A stretch of 64,000 nt of DNA from Megachile rotundata (lineage: Eukaryota; Arthropoda; Insecta; Hymenoptera; Megachilidae): NCBI RefSeq assembly GCF_050947335.1, contig NW_027473314.1, forward strand, positions 5,084,001 through 5,148,000, written 5' to 3'. The position numbers and the translations under genes are program-made. Below, one piece after another: positions 48,707 through 63,560 of the stretch. The notes under the pieces were generated by a model. It was given only the letters and a program-made list of their open reading frames with translations. It did not search any database and was not told the origin of the DNA. Numbering within the stretch: the stretch's first letter is position 1; every line of letters starts with the position of its first letter.

Positions 48707-51170
48707 TACAATCACAATCATACAATCACAGTCATACAATCACAGTCATACAATCACAATCATACAATCGCAATCATACAATCGCAATATCACAATCACT
48801 ATCATACAATCACAATCATACAATCAGAGTCATACAATCACAATCATACAATCACAATCATACAATCACAATCATACAATCACAATCATACAATCACAAT
48901 CATACAATCACAACCATACAATCACAATCATACACTCACAATCATACAATCACAGTCATACAATCAAAATCATACAGTCACAATCATAAAATCACAATCA
49001 TACAATCACGATCATACAATCACGATCATAAAATCACGATCATACAATCACGATCATACAATCACGATCATACAATCACAATCATACAATCACAATCATA
49101 AAATCGCAATATTACAATCGCAATCATACAATCGCAAAGTCACAATCACTATCATACAATCACAATCATACAATCAAAATCATACAATCACAATCATACA
49201 ATCACAATCATACAATCCCAATCATACAATCCCAATCATTCAACCTCAATCATACAATCACAATCATACAATCACAATCATATAATCACAATCATACAAT
49301 CACAATCATACAATCACCATCATACAATCACAATCATACAATCATAATCATGTAATCACACTCATTAAATTGCGATCACACAATCGCAATCATACAAACA
49401 CAATCATAAAATCGCAATCATACAATCGCAATGTCACAATCACAATCATACAATCACAATCATACAAACGCAATCATACAATCACAATCATAGAATCACA
49501 ATTATACAATCACAATCATACAATCACAAGCATACAATCACAATCATACAATCACAATCATAAAATCACAATCATACAATCTCAATCATGCAATCACAAT
49601 CATACAATCAAAATCATATAATCACAATCATACAATCACAATCATACAATCACAATCATACAATCACAATCATACAATCACAATCATACAATAAAAGTCA
49701 TACAATAAAAGTCATACAATCACATTCATACAATGACAATCATACAATCACAATCATACAATCACAATCATACAAACACAATCATACAATCACAGTCATG
49801 CAATCACAATCATACAATCGCAATCATACAATCGCAATATCACAATCACTATCATACAATCACAATCATACAATCAGCGTCATACAATCACAATCATACA
49901 ATCACAATCATACAATCACAATCATACAATCACAATCATACAATCACTGTCATACAATCACAATCATACAATCGCAATCATACAATCGCAATGTCACAAT
50001 CACTATCGTACAATCACAATCATACAATCACAATCATACAATCACAATCATACAATCACAATCATACAATCACGACCATACAATCACGATCATACAATCA
50101 CAATCATACAATCGCAATATTACAATCGCATTCATACAATCACAATCATTCAATTAAAATCATACAATCACAATCATACAATGGCAATCATACAATCACA
50201 ATCATACAATCATAATCATACAATCACAATCATACAATCACAATCATACAATCACAATCATACAATCACAATCATACAATCACAATCATACAATCACAAT
50301 CATACAATCACAATCATATAATCACAGTCATTCAATCGCAATATTACAATCGCAATCATACAATCACAAACATCCAATTAAAATCATACAATCGCAATCA
50401 TACAATGACAATCATACAATCACAATCATACAATCACAATGTCACAATCACTATCGTACAATCACAATCATACAATCACAATCATACAATCACAATCATA
50501 CAATAACGACCATACAATCACGATCATACAATCACAATCATACAATCGCAATATTACAATCGCAATCATACAATCACAATCATACAATTAAAATCATACA
50601 ATCACAATCATACAATGGCAATCATACAATCACAATCATACAATCATAATCATACAATCACAATCATACAATCACAATCATACAATCACAATCATATAAT
50701 CACAGTCATACAATCGCAATATTACAATCGCAATCATACAATCACAAACATCCAATTAAAATCATACAATCGCAATCATACAATGACAATCATACAATCA
50801 CAATCATACAATCACAATCATACAATCACAATCATACAATCACAATCATACAATAAAAGTCATACAATAAAAGTCATACAATCACATTCATACAATGACA
50901 ATCATACAATCACAATCATACAATCACAATCATACAAACACAATCATACAATCACAGTCATGCAATCACAATCATACAATCGCAATCATACAATCGCAAT
51001 ATCACAATCACTATCATACAATCACAATCATACAATCAGAGTCATACAATCACAATCATACAATCACAATCATACAATCACAATCATACAATCACAATCA
51101 TACAATCACAGTCATACAGTCACAATCATACAATCGCAATCATACAATCGCAATGTAACAATCACTATCG

Positions 51171-51296
51171 TACAATCACGATCATACAATCACGATCATA
51201 CAATCACGATCATACAATCACGATCATACAATCACGATCATACAATCACGATCATACAATCACGATCATACAATCACGATCATACAATCACGATCA
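51171..51296 (+). repeat. 9-unit cacgatca run, copy D
   Basis: Same length as in copy C, 5096 bp earlier. Confidence 0.93.
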
Positions 51297-52360
51297 TACA
51301 ATCACAATCATACAATCACAGTCATACAATCACAGTCATACAATCACAATCATACAATCGCAATCATACAATCGCAATGTCACAATCACTATTATACAAT
51401 CACAATCATACAATCACAATCATACAATCACAATCATACAATCACAATCATACAATCGCAATCATACAATCGCAATGTCACAATCACTATCATACAATCA
51501 CAATCAAACAATCGCAATCATACAATCACAATCATACAATCACAATCATACAATCACAATCATACAATCACAATCATACAATCACAATCATACAAATAAC
51601 ATCATACAAATAAAATCATACAACCACAATCATACAATCACAATCATACAATCACAGTCATACAATCCCAGTCATACAATCACAATCATACAATCGCAAT
51701 CATACAATCGCAATGTCACAATCACTATTATACAATCACAATCATACAATCACCATCATACAATCACAATCATACAATCACCATCATACAATCACAATCA
51801 TACAATCATAATCATATAATCACACTCCTTAAATTGCAATCACACAATCGCAATCATACAAACACAATCATAAAATCGCAATCATACAATCGCAATGTCA
51901 CAATCACAATCATACAATCACAATCATACAAACGCAATCATACAATCACAATCATATAATCACAATTATACAATCACAATCATACAATCACAATCATACA
52001 ATCACAATCATATAATCACAATCATGCAATCACAATCATACAATCAAAATCATACAATCACAATCATACAGTCGCAATCATGCAATGACAATCATACAAT
52101 CACAATCATACAATTAAAATCATACAATCACAATCATACAATCACAATCATACAATCACAATCATGCAATCACAATCATACAATCACAATCATACAATAA
52201 AAGTCATACAATCACAATCATACAATGACAATCATACAATCACAATCATACAATCACAATCATACAAACACAATCATACAATCACAGTCATGCAATCACA
52301 ATCATACAATCGCAATCATACAATCGCAATATCACAATCACTATCATACAATAACAATCA

Positions 52361-52528
52361 TACAATCACGATCATACAATCACGATCATACAATCACGAT
52401 CATACAATCACGATCATACAATCACGATCATACAATCACGATCATAGAATCACGATCATACAATCACGATCATACAATCACGATCATAGAATCACGATCA
52501 TACAATCACGATCATACAATCACGATCA
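52361..52528 (+). repeat. 12-unit cacgatca run, copy D
   Basis: Twelve units with the two tagaat units. Confidence 0.93.
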
Positions 52529-53704
52529 TACAATCACAATCATACAATCACAATCATACAATCACAATCATACAAATAACATCATACAAATAAAATCATA
52601 CAACCACAATCATACAATCACAATCATACAATCACAGTCATACAATCACAGTCATACAATCACAATCATACAATCACAATCATACAAATAACATCATACA
52701 AATAAAATCATACAACCACAATCATACAGTCGCAATCATACAATCACAGTCATACAATCACACTCATACAATCACAATCATACAATCGCAATATTACAAT
52801 CGCAATCATACAATCGCAAAGTCACAATCACTATCATACAATCACAATCATACAATCAAAATCATACAATCACAATCATACAATCACAATCATACAATCC
52901 CAATCATACAATCCCAATCATTCAACCTCAATCATACAATCACAATCATACAATCACAATCATATAATCACAATCATACAATCACAATCATACAATCACC
53001 ATCATACAATCACAATCATACAATCACCATCATACAATCACAATCATGCAATCATAATCATGTAATCACACTATTTAAATTGCGATCACACAATCGCAAT
53101 CATACAAACACAATCATAAAATCGCAATCATACAATCGCAATGTCACAATCACAATCATACAATCACAATCATACGAACGCAATCATACAATCACAATCA
53201 TATAATCACAATTATACAATCACAATCATACAATCACAAGCATACAATCACAATCATACAATCACAATCATACAATCACAATCATACAATCTCAATCATG
53301 CAATCAAAATCATATAATCACAATCATACAATCACAATCATACAATCACAATCATACAATCACAATCATACAGTCACAATCATACAATAAAAGTCATACA
53401 ATAAAAGTCATACAATCACATTCATACAATGACAATCATACAATCACAATCATACAATCACAATCATACAAACACAATCATACAATCACAGTCATGCAAT
53501 CACAATCATACAATCGCAATCATACAATCGCAATATCACAATCACTATCATACAATCACAATCATACAATCAGAGTCATACAATCACAATCATACAATCA
53601 CAATCATACAATCACAATCATACAATCACAATCATACTATCACAGTCATACAATCACAATCATACAATCGCAATCATACAATCGCAATGTAACAATCACT
53701 ATCG

Positions 53705-53802
53705 TACAATCACGATCATACAATCACGATCATACAATCACGATCATACAATCACGATCATACAATCACGATCATACAATCACGATCATACAATCACGAT
53801 CA
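53705..53802 (+). repeat. 7-unit cacgatca run, copy D
   Basis: Seven uniform units. Confidence 0.93.
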
Positions 53803-55736
53803 TACAATCACAATCATACAATCACAGTCATACAATCACAGTCATACAATCACAATCATACAATCGCAATCATACAATCGCAATGTCACAATCACTATTA
53901 TACAATCACAATCATACAATCACAATCATACAATCACAATCATACAATCGCAATCATACAATCGCAATGTCACAATCACTATCATACAATCACAATCAAA
54001 CAATCGCAATCATACAATCACAATCATACAATCACAATCATACAATCACAATCATACAATCACAATCATACAATCACAATCATACAATCACAACCATACA
54101 ATCACAATGATACACTCACAATCATACAATCACAGTCATACAATCAAAATCATACAATCACAATCATAAAATCACAATCATACAATCACGATCATACAAT
54201 CACGATCATACAATCACGATCATACAATCACGATCATACAATCACAATCATACAATCACAATCATACAATCGCAATATTACAATCGCAATCATAGAATCA
54301 CAATTATACAATCACAATCATACAATCACAAGCATACAATCACAATCATACAATCACAATCATAAAATCACAATCATACAATCTCAATCATGCAATCACA
54401 ATCATATAATCACAGTCATACAATCGCAATATTACAATCGCAATCATACAATCAAAATCATACAGTCACAATCATAAAATCACAATCATACAATCACGAT
54501 CATACAATCACGATCATAAAATCACGATCATACAATCACGATCATACAATCACGATCATACAATCACAATCATACAATCACAATCATAAAATCGCAATAT
54601 TACAATCGCAATCATACAATCGCAAAGTCACAATCACTATCATACAATCACAATCATACAATCAAAATCATACAATCACAATCATACAATCACAATCATA
54701 CAATCCCAATCATACAATCCCAATCATTCAACCTCAATCATACAATCACAATCATACAATCACAATCATATAATCACAATCATACAATCACAATCATACA
54801 ATCACCATCATACAATCACAATCATACAATCACCATCATACAATCACAATCATACAATCATAATCATGTAATCACACTCATTAAATTGCGATCACACAAT
54901 CGCAATCATACAAACACAATCATAAAATCGCAATCATACAATCGCAATGTCACAATCACAATCATACAATCACAATCATACAAACGCAATCATACAATCA
55001 CAATCATAGAATCACAATTATACAATCACAATCATACAATCACAAGCATACAATCACAATCATACAATCACAATCATAAAATCACAATCATACAATCTCA
55101 ATCATGCAATCACAATCATACAATCAAAATCATATAATCACAATCATACAATCACAATCATACAATCACAATCATACAATCACAATCATACAATCACAAT
55201 CATACAATAAAAGTCATACAATAAAAGTCATACAATCACATTCATACAATGACAATCATACAATCACAATCATACAATCACAATCATACAAACACAATCA
55301 TACAATCACAGTCATGCAATCACAATCATACAATCGCAATCATACAATCGCAATATCACAATCACTATCATACAATCACAATCATACAATCAGCGTCATA
55401 CAATCACAATCATACAATCACAATCATACAATCACAATCATACAATCACAATCATACAATCACAGTCATACAATCACAATCATACAATCGCAATCATACA
55501 ATCGCAATGTCACAATCACTATCGTACAATCACAATCATACAATCACAATCATACAATCACAATCATACAATCACAATCATACAATCACGACCATACAAT
55601 CACGATCATACAATCACAATCATACAATCGCAATATTACAATCGCATTCATACAATCACAATCATTCAATTAAAATCATACAATCACAATCATACAATGG
55701 CAATCATACAATCACAATCATACAATCATAATCATA

Positions 55737-58044
55737 CAATCACAATCATACAATCACAATCATACAATCACAATCATACAATCACAATCATACAATCACA
55801 ATCATATAATCACAGTCATACAATCGCAATATTACAATCGCAATCATACAATCACAAACATCCAATTAAAATCATACAATCGCAATCATACAATGACAAT
55901 CATACAATCACAATCATACAATCACAATCATACAATCACAATCATACAATCACAATCATACAATCACAATCATACAATCACAATCATATAATCACAATCA
56001 TGCAATCACAATCATACAATCAACATCATACAATCACAATCATACAGTCGCAATCATGCAATCACAATAATACAATCACAATCATACAATAAAAATCATA
56101 CAATCACAATCATACAATCACAATCATACAATCACAATCATACAATCACAATCATACAATCGCAATCATACAATCGCAATGTCACAATCACTATCATACA
56201 ATCACAATCATACAATCACAATCATACAATCACAATCCTACTATCACAATCATACAATCACAGTCATACAATCACAATCATACAATCGCAATCATACAAT
56301 CGCAATGTCACAATCACTATCGTACAATCACAATCATACAATCACAATCATACAATCACAATCATACAATCACAATCATACAATAACGACCATACAATCA
56401 CGATCATACAATCACAATCATACAATCGCAATATTACAATCGCAATCATACAATCACAATCATACAATTAAAATCATACAATCACAATCATACAATGGCA
56501 ATCATACAATCACAATCATACAATCATAATCATACAATCACAATCATACAATCACAATCATACAATCACAATCATATAATCACAGTCATACAATCGCAAT
56601 ATTACAATCGCAATCATACAATCACAAACATCCAATTAAAATCATACAATCGCAATCATACAATGACAATCATACAATCACAATCATACAATCACAATCA
56701 TACAATCACAATCATACAATCACAATCATACAATCACAATCATACAATCACAATCATATAATCACAATCATGCAATTAAAATCATACAATCACAATCATA
56801 CAATCACAATCATACAATCACAATCATGCAATCACAATCATACAATCACAATCATACAATCACAATCATACAATAAAAGTCATACAATCACAATCATACA
56901 ATGACAATCATACAATCAAAATCATACAATCACAATCATACAAACACAATCATACAATCACAGTCATGCAATCACAATCATACAATCGCAATCATGCAAT
57001 CGCAATATCACAATCACTATCATACAATAACAATCATACAATCACAGTCATACAATCACAATCATACAATCACAATCATACAATCACAATCATACAATCA
57101 CAATCATACAATCACAATCATACAATCACAGTCATACAATCACAATCACACAATCGCAATCATACAATCGCAATGTCACAATCACTATCGTACAATCACA
57201 ATCATACAATCACAATCATACAATCGCAATATTACAGTCGCAATCATACAATCGCAATGTCACAATCATTATCATACAGTCACAATCATACAATCACAAT
57301 CATACAATCCCAATCATTCAATCTCAATCATACAATCACAATCATATAATCACAATCATACAATCACAATCATACAATCACCATCATACAATCACCATCA
57401 TACAATCACCATCATACAATCACAATCACACAATCAAAATCATATAATCACAATCATACAATCTGAATCATGCAATTACAATCATACGATCATAATCATG
57501 CAAGAACAATCATACAATCACAATCATGGAACTATAATTATACAACCACAATCATACAAACACAATCATAAAATCTCAATCATACAATCGCAATGTCACA
57601 ATCACAATCATACAATCACAATCATACAATCACAATCATACAAACGCAATCATACAATCACAATCATATAATCACAATCATACAATCACAATCATTCAAC
57701 CACAAGCATACAATCACAATCATACAATCACAATCATAGAATCACAATCATACAATCACAATCATACAATCACAATCATACAATAAAAGTCATACAATCA
57801 CAATCATACAATGACAATCATACAATCAAAATCATACAATCACAATCATACAAACACAATCATACAATCACAGTCATGCAATCACAATCATACAATCGCA
57901 ATCATACAATCGCAATATCACAATCACTATCATACAATAACAATCATACAATCACAGTCATACAATCACAATCATACAATCACAATCATACAATCACAAT
58001 CATACAATCACAGTCATACAATCACAAGCACACAATCGCAATCA
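55737..58044 (+). repeat. Array segment returning to 13-20 kb words
   Basis: This holds the CCTACTATC word (56239), the tacaatggcaatca word (56491) and a shortened GGAACTATAATTA word (57429). These are combinations otherwise found at 10-20 kb. No gene is present. Confidence 0.8.
57429..57596 (+). repeat. GGAACTATAATTA word, copy 8, two units shorter
   Basis: The units tacgatcacaatca and tacattcgcaatca, present in the other nine copies, are missing. This is an exact 28-bp loss that keeps the 14-bp register. Confidence 0.93.
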
Positions 58045-58394
58045 TACAATCGCAATGTCACAATCACTATCGTACAATCACCATCATACAATCACAATCA
58101 TACAATCACGATCATACAATCACGATCATACAATCACGATCATACAATCACGATCGTACAATCACAATCATACAATCACAATCATACAATCGCAATATTA
58201 CAATCGCAATCATACAATCGCAATGTCACAATCATTATCATACAGTCACAATCATACAATCACAATCATACAATCCCAATCATTCAATCTCAATCATACA
58301 ATCACAATCATATAATCACAATCATACAATCACAATCATACAATCACCATCATACAATCACCATCATACAATCACCATCATACAATCACAATCA

Positions 58395-58590
58395 CACAAT
58401 CAAAATCATATAATCACAATCATACAATCTGAATCATGCAATTACAATCATACGATCGTAATCATGCAAGAACAATCATACAATCACAATCATGGAACTA
58501 TAATTATACAACCACAATCATACGATCACAATCATACATTCGCAATCATACAAACACAATCATAAAATCTCAATCATACAATCGCAATGT
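58395..58590 (+). repeat. GGAACTATAATTA word, copy 9
   Basis: The third-last unit before GGAACT reads tacgatcgtaatca (CGTAATC), a change shared only with copy 10. Confidence 0.92.
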
Positions 58591-59150
58591 CACAATCACA
58601 ATCATACAATCACAATCATACAGTCACAATCATACAAACGCAATCATACAATCACAATCATATAATCACAATCATACAATCACAATCATTCAACCACAAG
58701 CATACAATCACAATCATACAATCACAATCATACAATCACAATCATACAATCTCAATCATGCAATAACAATCATACAATCAAAATCATATAATCACAATCA
58801 TACAATCACAATCATACAATCACAATCATACAATCACAATCATACAATCACAATCATGCAATCACAATCATACAATCACAATCATACAATCACAATCATA
58901 CAATCACAATCATACAATCACAATCATACAATCACAATCATACAATTAAAATCATACAATTAAAATCATACAATCACAATCATACAATGCCAATCATACA
59001 ATCACAATCATACAATCACAATCATATAATCACAATCATGCAATCACAATCGTACAATCAACATCATACAATCACAATCATACAGTCGCAATCATGCAAT
59101 CACAATCATACAATCACAATCATACAATTAAAATCATACAATCACAATCA

Positions 59151-59248
59151 TACAATCACGATCATACAATCACGATCATACAATCACGATCATACAATCA
59201 CGATCATACAATCACGATCATACAATCACGATCATACAATCACGATCA
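59151..59248 (+). repeat. 7-unit cacgatca run
   Basis: Seven uniform units following a tacaattaaaatca word. This context differs from the 7-unit runs at 37-54 kb. Confidence 0.93.
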
Positions 59249-59836
59249 TACAATCACAATCATACAATCACAGTCATACAATCACAATCATACAATCACA
59301 ATCATACAAATAACATCATACAAATAAAATCATACAACCACAATCATACAATCACAATCATACAATCACAGTCATACAATCACAGTCATACAATCGCAAT
59401 CATACAATCGCAATCATACAATCGCAATGTCACAATCACTATTATACAATCACAATCATACAATCGCAATATTACAATCGCAATCATACAATCGCAATGT
59501 CACAATCACTATCGTACAATCACCATCATACAATCACAATCATACAATCACGATCATACAATCACGATCATACAATCACGATCATACAATCACGATCGTA
59601 CAATCACAATCATACAATCACAATCATACAATCGCAATATTACAATCGCAATCATACAATCGCAATGTCACAATCATTATCATACAGTCACAATCATACA
59701 ATCACAATCATACAATCCCAATCATTCAATCTCAATCATACAATCACAATCATATAATCACAATCATACAATCACAATCATACAATCACCATCATACAAT
59801 CACCATCATACAATCACCATCATACAATCACAATCA

Positions 59837-60032
59837 CACAATCAAAATCATATAATCACAATCATACAATCTGAATCATGCAATTACAATCATACGATCG
59901 TAATCATGCAAGAACAATCATACAATCACAATCATGGAACTATAATTATACAACCACAATCATACGATCACAATCATACATTCGCAATCATACAAACACA
60001 ATCATAAAATCTCAATCATACAATCGCAATGT
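59837..60032 (+). repeat. GGAACTATAATTA word, copy 10
   Basis: Same as copy 9, including the tacgatcgtaatca unit. Confidence 0.92.
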
Positions 60033-60592
60033 CACAATCACAATCATACAATCACAATCATACAGTCACAATCATACAAACGCAATCATACAATCACAAT
60101 CATATAATCACAATCATACAATCACAATCATTCAACCACAAGCATACAATCACAATCATACAATCACAATCATACAATCACAATCATACAATCTCAATCA
60201 TGCAATAACAATCATACAATCAAAATCATATAATCACAATCATACAATCACAATCATACAATCACAATCATACAATCACAATCATACAATCACAATCATG
60301 CAATCACAATCATACAATCACAATCATACAATCACAATCATACAATCACAATCATACAATCACAATCATACAATCACAATCATACAATTAAAATCATACA
60401 ATTAAAATCATACAATCACAATCATACAATGCCAATCATACAATCACAATCATACAATCACAATCATATAATCACAATCATGCAATCACAATCGTACAAT
60501 CAACATCATACAATCACAATCATACAGTCGCAATCATGCAATCACAATCATACAATCACAATCATACAATTAAAATCATACAATCACAATCA

Positions 60593-60690
60593 TACAATCA
60601 CGATCATACAATCACGATCATACAATCACGATCATACAATCACGATCATACAATCACGATCATACAATCACGATCATACAATCACGATCA
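60593..60690 (+). repeat. 7-unit cacgatca run
   Basis: Counterpart of the 59151 run at offset 1442. Confidence 0.93.
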
Positions 60691-62230
60691 TACAATCACA
60701 ATCATACAATCACAGTCATACAATCACAATCATACAATCACAATCATACAAATAACATCATACAAATAAAATCATACAACCACAATCATACAATCACAAT
60801 CATACAATCACAGTCATACAATCACAGTCATACAATCGCAATCATACAATCGCAATCATACAATCGCAATGTCACAATCACTATTATACAATCACAATCA
60901 TACAATCGCAATATTACAATCGCAATCATACAATCGCAAAGTCACAATCACTATCATACAATCACAATCATACAATCAAAATCATACAATCACAATCATA
61001 CAATCACAATCATACAATCCCAATCATACAATCCCAATCATTCAACCTCAATCATACAATCACAATCATACAATCACAATCATATAATCACAATCATACA
61101 TTCACAATCATACAATCACCATCATACAATCACAATCATACAATCACCATCATACAATCACAATCATACAATCATAATCATGTAATCACACTCATTAAAT
61201 TGCAATCACACAATCGCAATCATACAAACACAATCATAAAATCGCAATCATACAATCGCAATGTCACAATCACAATCATACAATCACATTCATACAAACG
61301 CAATCATACAATCACAATCATATAATCACAATTATACAATCACAATCATACAATCACAGGCATACAATCACAATCATACAATCACAATCATACAATCACA
61401 ATCATACAATCTCAATCATGCAATCACAATCATACAATCAAAATCATATAATCACAATCATACAATCACAATCATACAATCACAATCATACAATCACAAT
61501 CATACAATTAAAATCATACAATCACAATCATACAATCACAATCATACAATCACAATCATGCAATCACAATCATACAATCACAATCATACAATAAAAGTCA
61601 TACAATCACGATCATACAATCACAATCATACAATCGCAATATTACAATCGCAATCATACAATCACAATCATACAATTAAAATCATACAATCACAATCATA
61701 CAATGGCAATCATACAATCACAATCATACAATCATAATCATACAATCACAATCATACAATCACAATCATACAATCACAATCATATAATCACAGTCATACA
61801 ATCGCAATATTACAATCGCAATCATACAATCACAAACATCCAATTAAAATCATACAATCGCAATCATACAATGACAATCATACAATCACAATCATACAAT
61901 CACTATCATACAATCACAATCATACAATCACAATCATACAATCACAATCATACAATCACAATCATACAATCACAATCATACCATCACAATCATACAATCA
62001 CAATCATACAATCACAATCATACAATTAAAATCATACAATTAAAATCATACAATCACAATCATACAATGACAATCATACAATCACAATCATACAATCACA
62101 ATCATATAATCACAATCATGCAATCACAATCATACAATCAACATCATACAATCGCAATCATACAGTCGCAATCATGCAATCACAATCATACAATCACAAT
62201 CATACAATTAAAATCATACAATCACAATCA

Positions 62231-62342
62231 TACAATCACGATCATACAATCACGATCATACAATCACGATCATACAATCACGATCATACAATCACGATCA
62301 TACAATCACGATCATACAATCACGATCATACAATCACGATCA
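62231..62342 (+). repeat. 8-unit cacgatca run
   Basis: Related to the 60593 run, with one more unit. Confidence 0.93.
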
Positions 62343-63392
62343 TACAATCACAATCATACAATCACAGTCATACAATCACAATCATACAATCACAATCATA
62401 CAAATAACATCATACAAATAAAATCATACAACCACAATCATACAATCACAATCATACAATCACAGTCATACAATCACAGTCATACAATCGCAATCATACA
62501 ATCGCAATCATACAATCGCAATGTCACAATCACTATTATACAATCACAATCATACAATTGCAATATTACAATCGCAATCATACAATCGCAAAGTCACAAT
62601 CACTATCATACAATCACAATCATACAATCAAAATCATACAATCACAATCATACAATCACAATCATACAATCCCAATCATACAATCCCAATCATTCAACCT
62701 CAATCATACAATCACAATCATACAATCACAATCATATAATCACAATCATACAATCACAATCATACAATCACCATCATACAATCACAATCATACAATCACC
62801 ATCATACAATCACAATCATACAATCATAATCATGTAATCACACTCATTAAATTGCAATCACACAATCGCAATCATACAAACACAATCATAAAATCGCAAT
62901 CATACAATCGCAATGTCACAATCACAATCATACAATCACAATCATACAAACGCAATCATACAATCACAATCATATAATCACAATTATACAATCACAATCA
63001 TACAATCACAAGCATACAATCACAATCATACAATCACAATCATACAATCACAATCATACAATCTCAATCATGCAATCACAATCATACAATCAAAATCATA
63101 TAATCACAATCATACAATCACAATCATACAATCACAATCATACAATCACAATCATACAATTAAAATCATACAATCACAATCATACAATCACAATCATACA
63201 ATCACAATCATGCAATCACAATCATACAATCACAATCATACAATAAAAGTCATACAATCACAATCATACAATGACAATCATACAATCACAATCATACAAA
63301 CACAATCATACAATCACAGTCATGCAATCACAATCATACAATCGCAATCATACAATCGCAATATCACAATCACTATCATACAATAACAATCA

Positions 63393-63560
63393 TACAATCA
63401 CGATCATACAATCACGATCATACAATCACGATCATACAATCACGATCATACAATCACGATCATACAATCACGATCATACAATCACGACCATACAATCACG
63501 ATCATACAATCACGATCATAGAATCACGATCATACAATCACGATCATACAATCACGATCA
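63393..63560 (+). repeat. 12-unit cacgatca run, last copy
   Basis: Same length and same 546-bp distance from TTAAATTG as at 1583. One unit reads cacgacca. Confidence 0.93.

Larger units (their letters stand above)
46075..51170 (+). repeat. Higher-order repeat copy C (364 units)
   Basis: Landmarks are a 9-unit run (46075), then 46733, 47265, 47979, 48609 and 49365. Spacings are 658, 532, 714, 630 and only 756 bp. The last interval is half that of copies A and B (1512), a loss of 54 units. From about 43.8 to 48.78 kb the sequence matches about 48.9 to 53.88 kb at a constant offset of 5096. Confidence 0.92.
51171..55736 (+). repeat. Higher-order repeat copy D (partial)
   Basis: Landmarks are 51171, 51829, 52361, 53075, 53705 and 54881. 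Spacings are 658, 532, 714, 630 and 1176 bp. Up to about 53.88 kb it follows copy C. 53.9-54.4 kb follows copies A and B (offset 10948 from B). 54.5-55.7 kb follows 48.97-50.2 kb at offset 5516. It is a mosaic of earlier copies. Confidence 0.9.
58045..59486 (+). repeat. 1,442-bp tandem duplication, left copy
   Basis: These 103 units are followed head to tail by the second copy, with no difference seen by eye. The segment includes a GGAACTATAATTA word and a 7-unit cacgatca run. The duplication starts at a tacaatcgcaatgt unit, and the unit after the right copy is tacaatcgcaaagt. Confidence 0.93.
59487..60928 (+). repeat. 1,442-bp tandem duplication, right copy
   Basis: Second copy of 58045-59486, carrying copy 10 of the GGAACTATAATTA word and the cacgatca run at 60593. 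Confidence 0.93.

Noticed and set aside
35001..55736. Centromere assignment
   Set aside because: Higher-order order alone does not prove a centromere. No known centromere satellite motif is recognised and no chromatin data are available.
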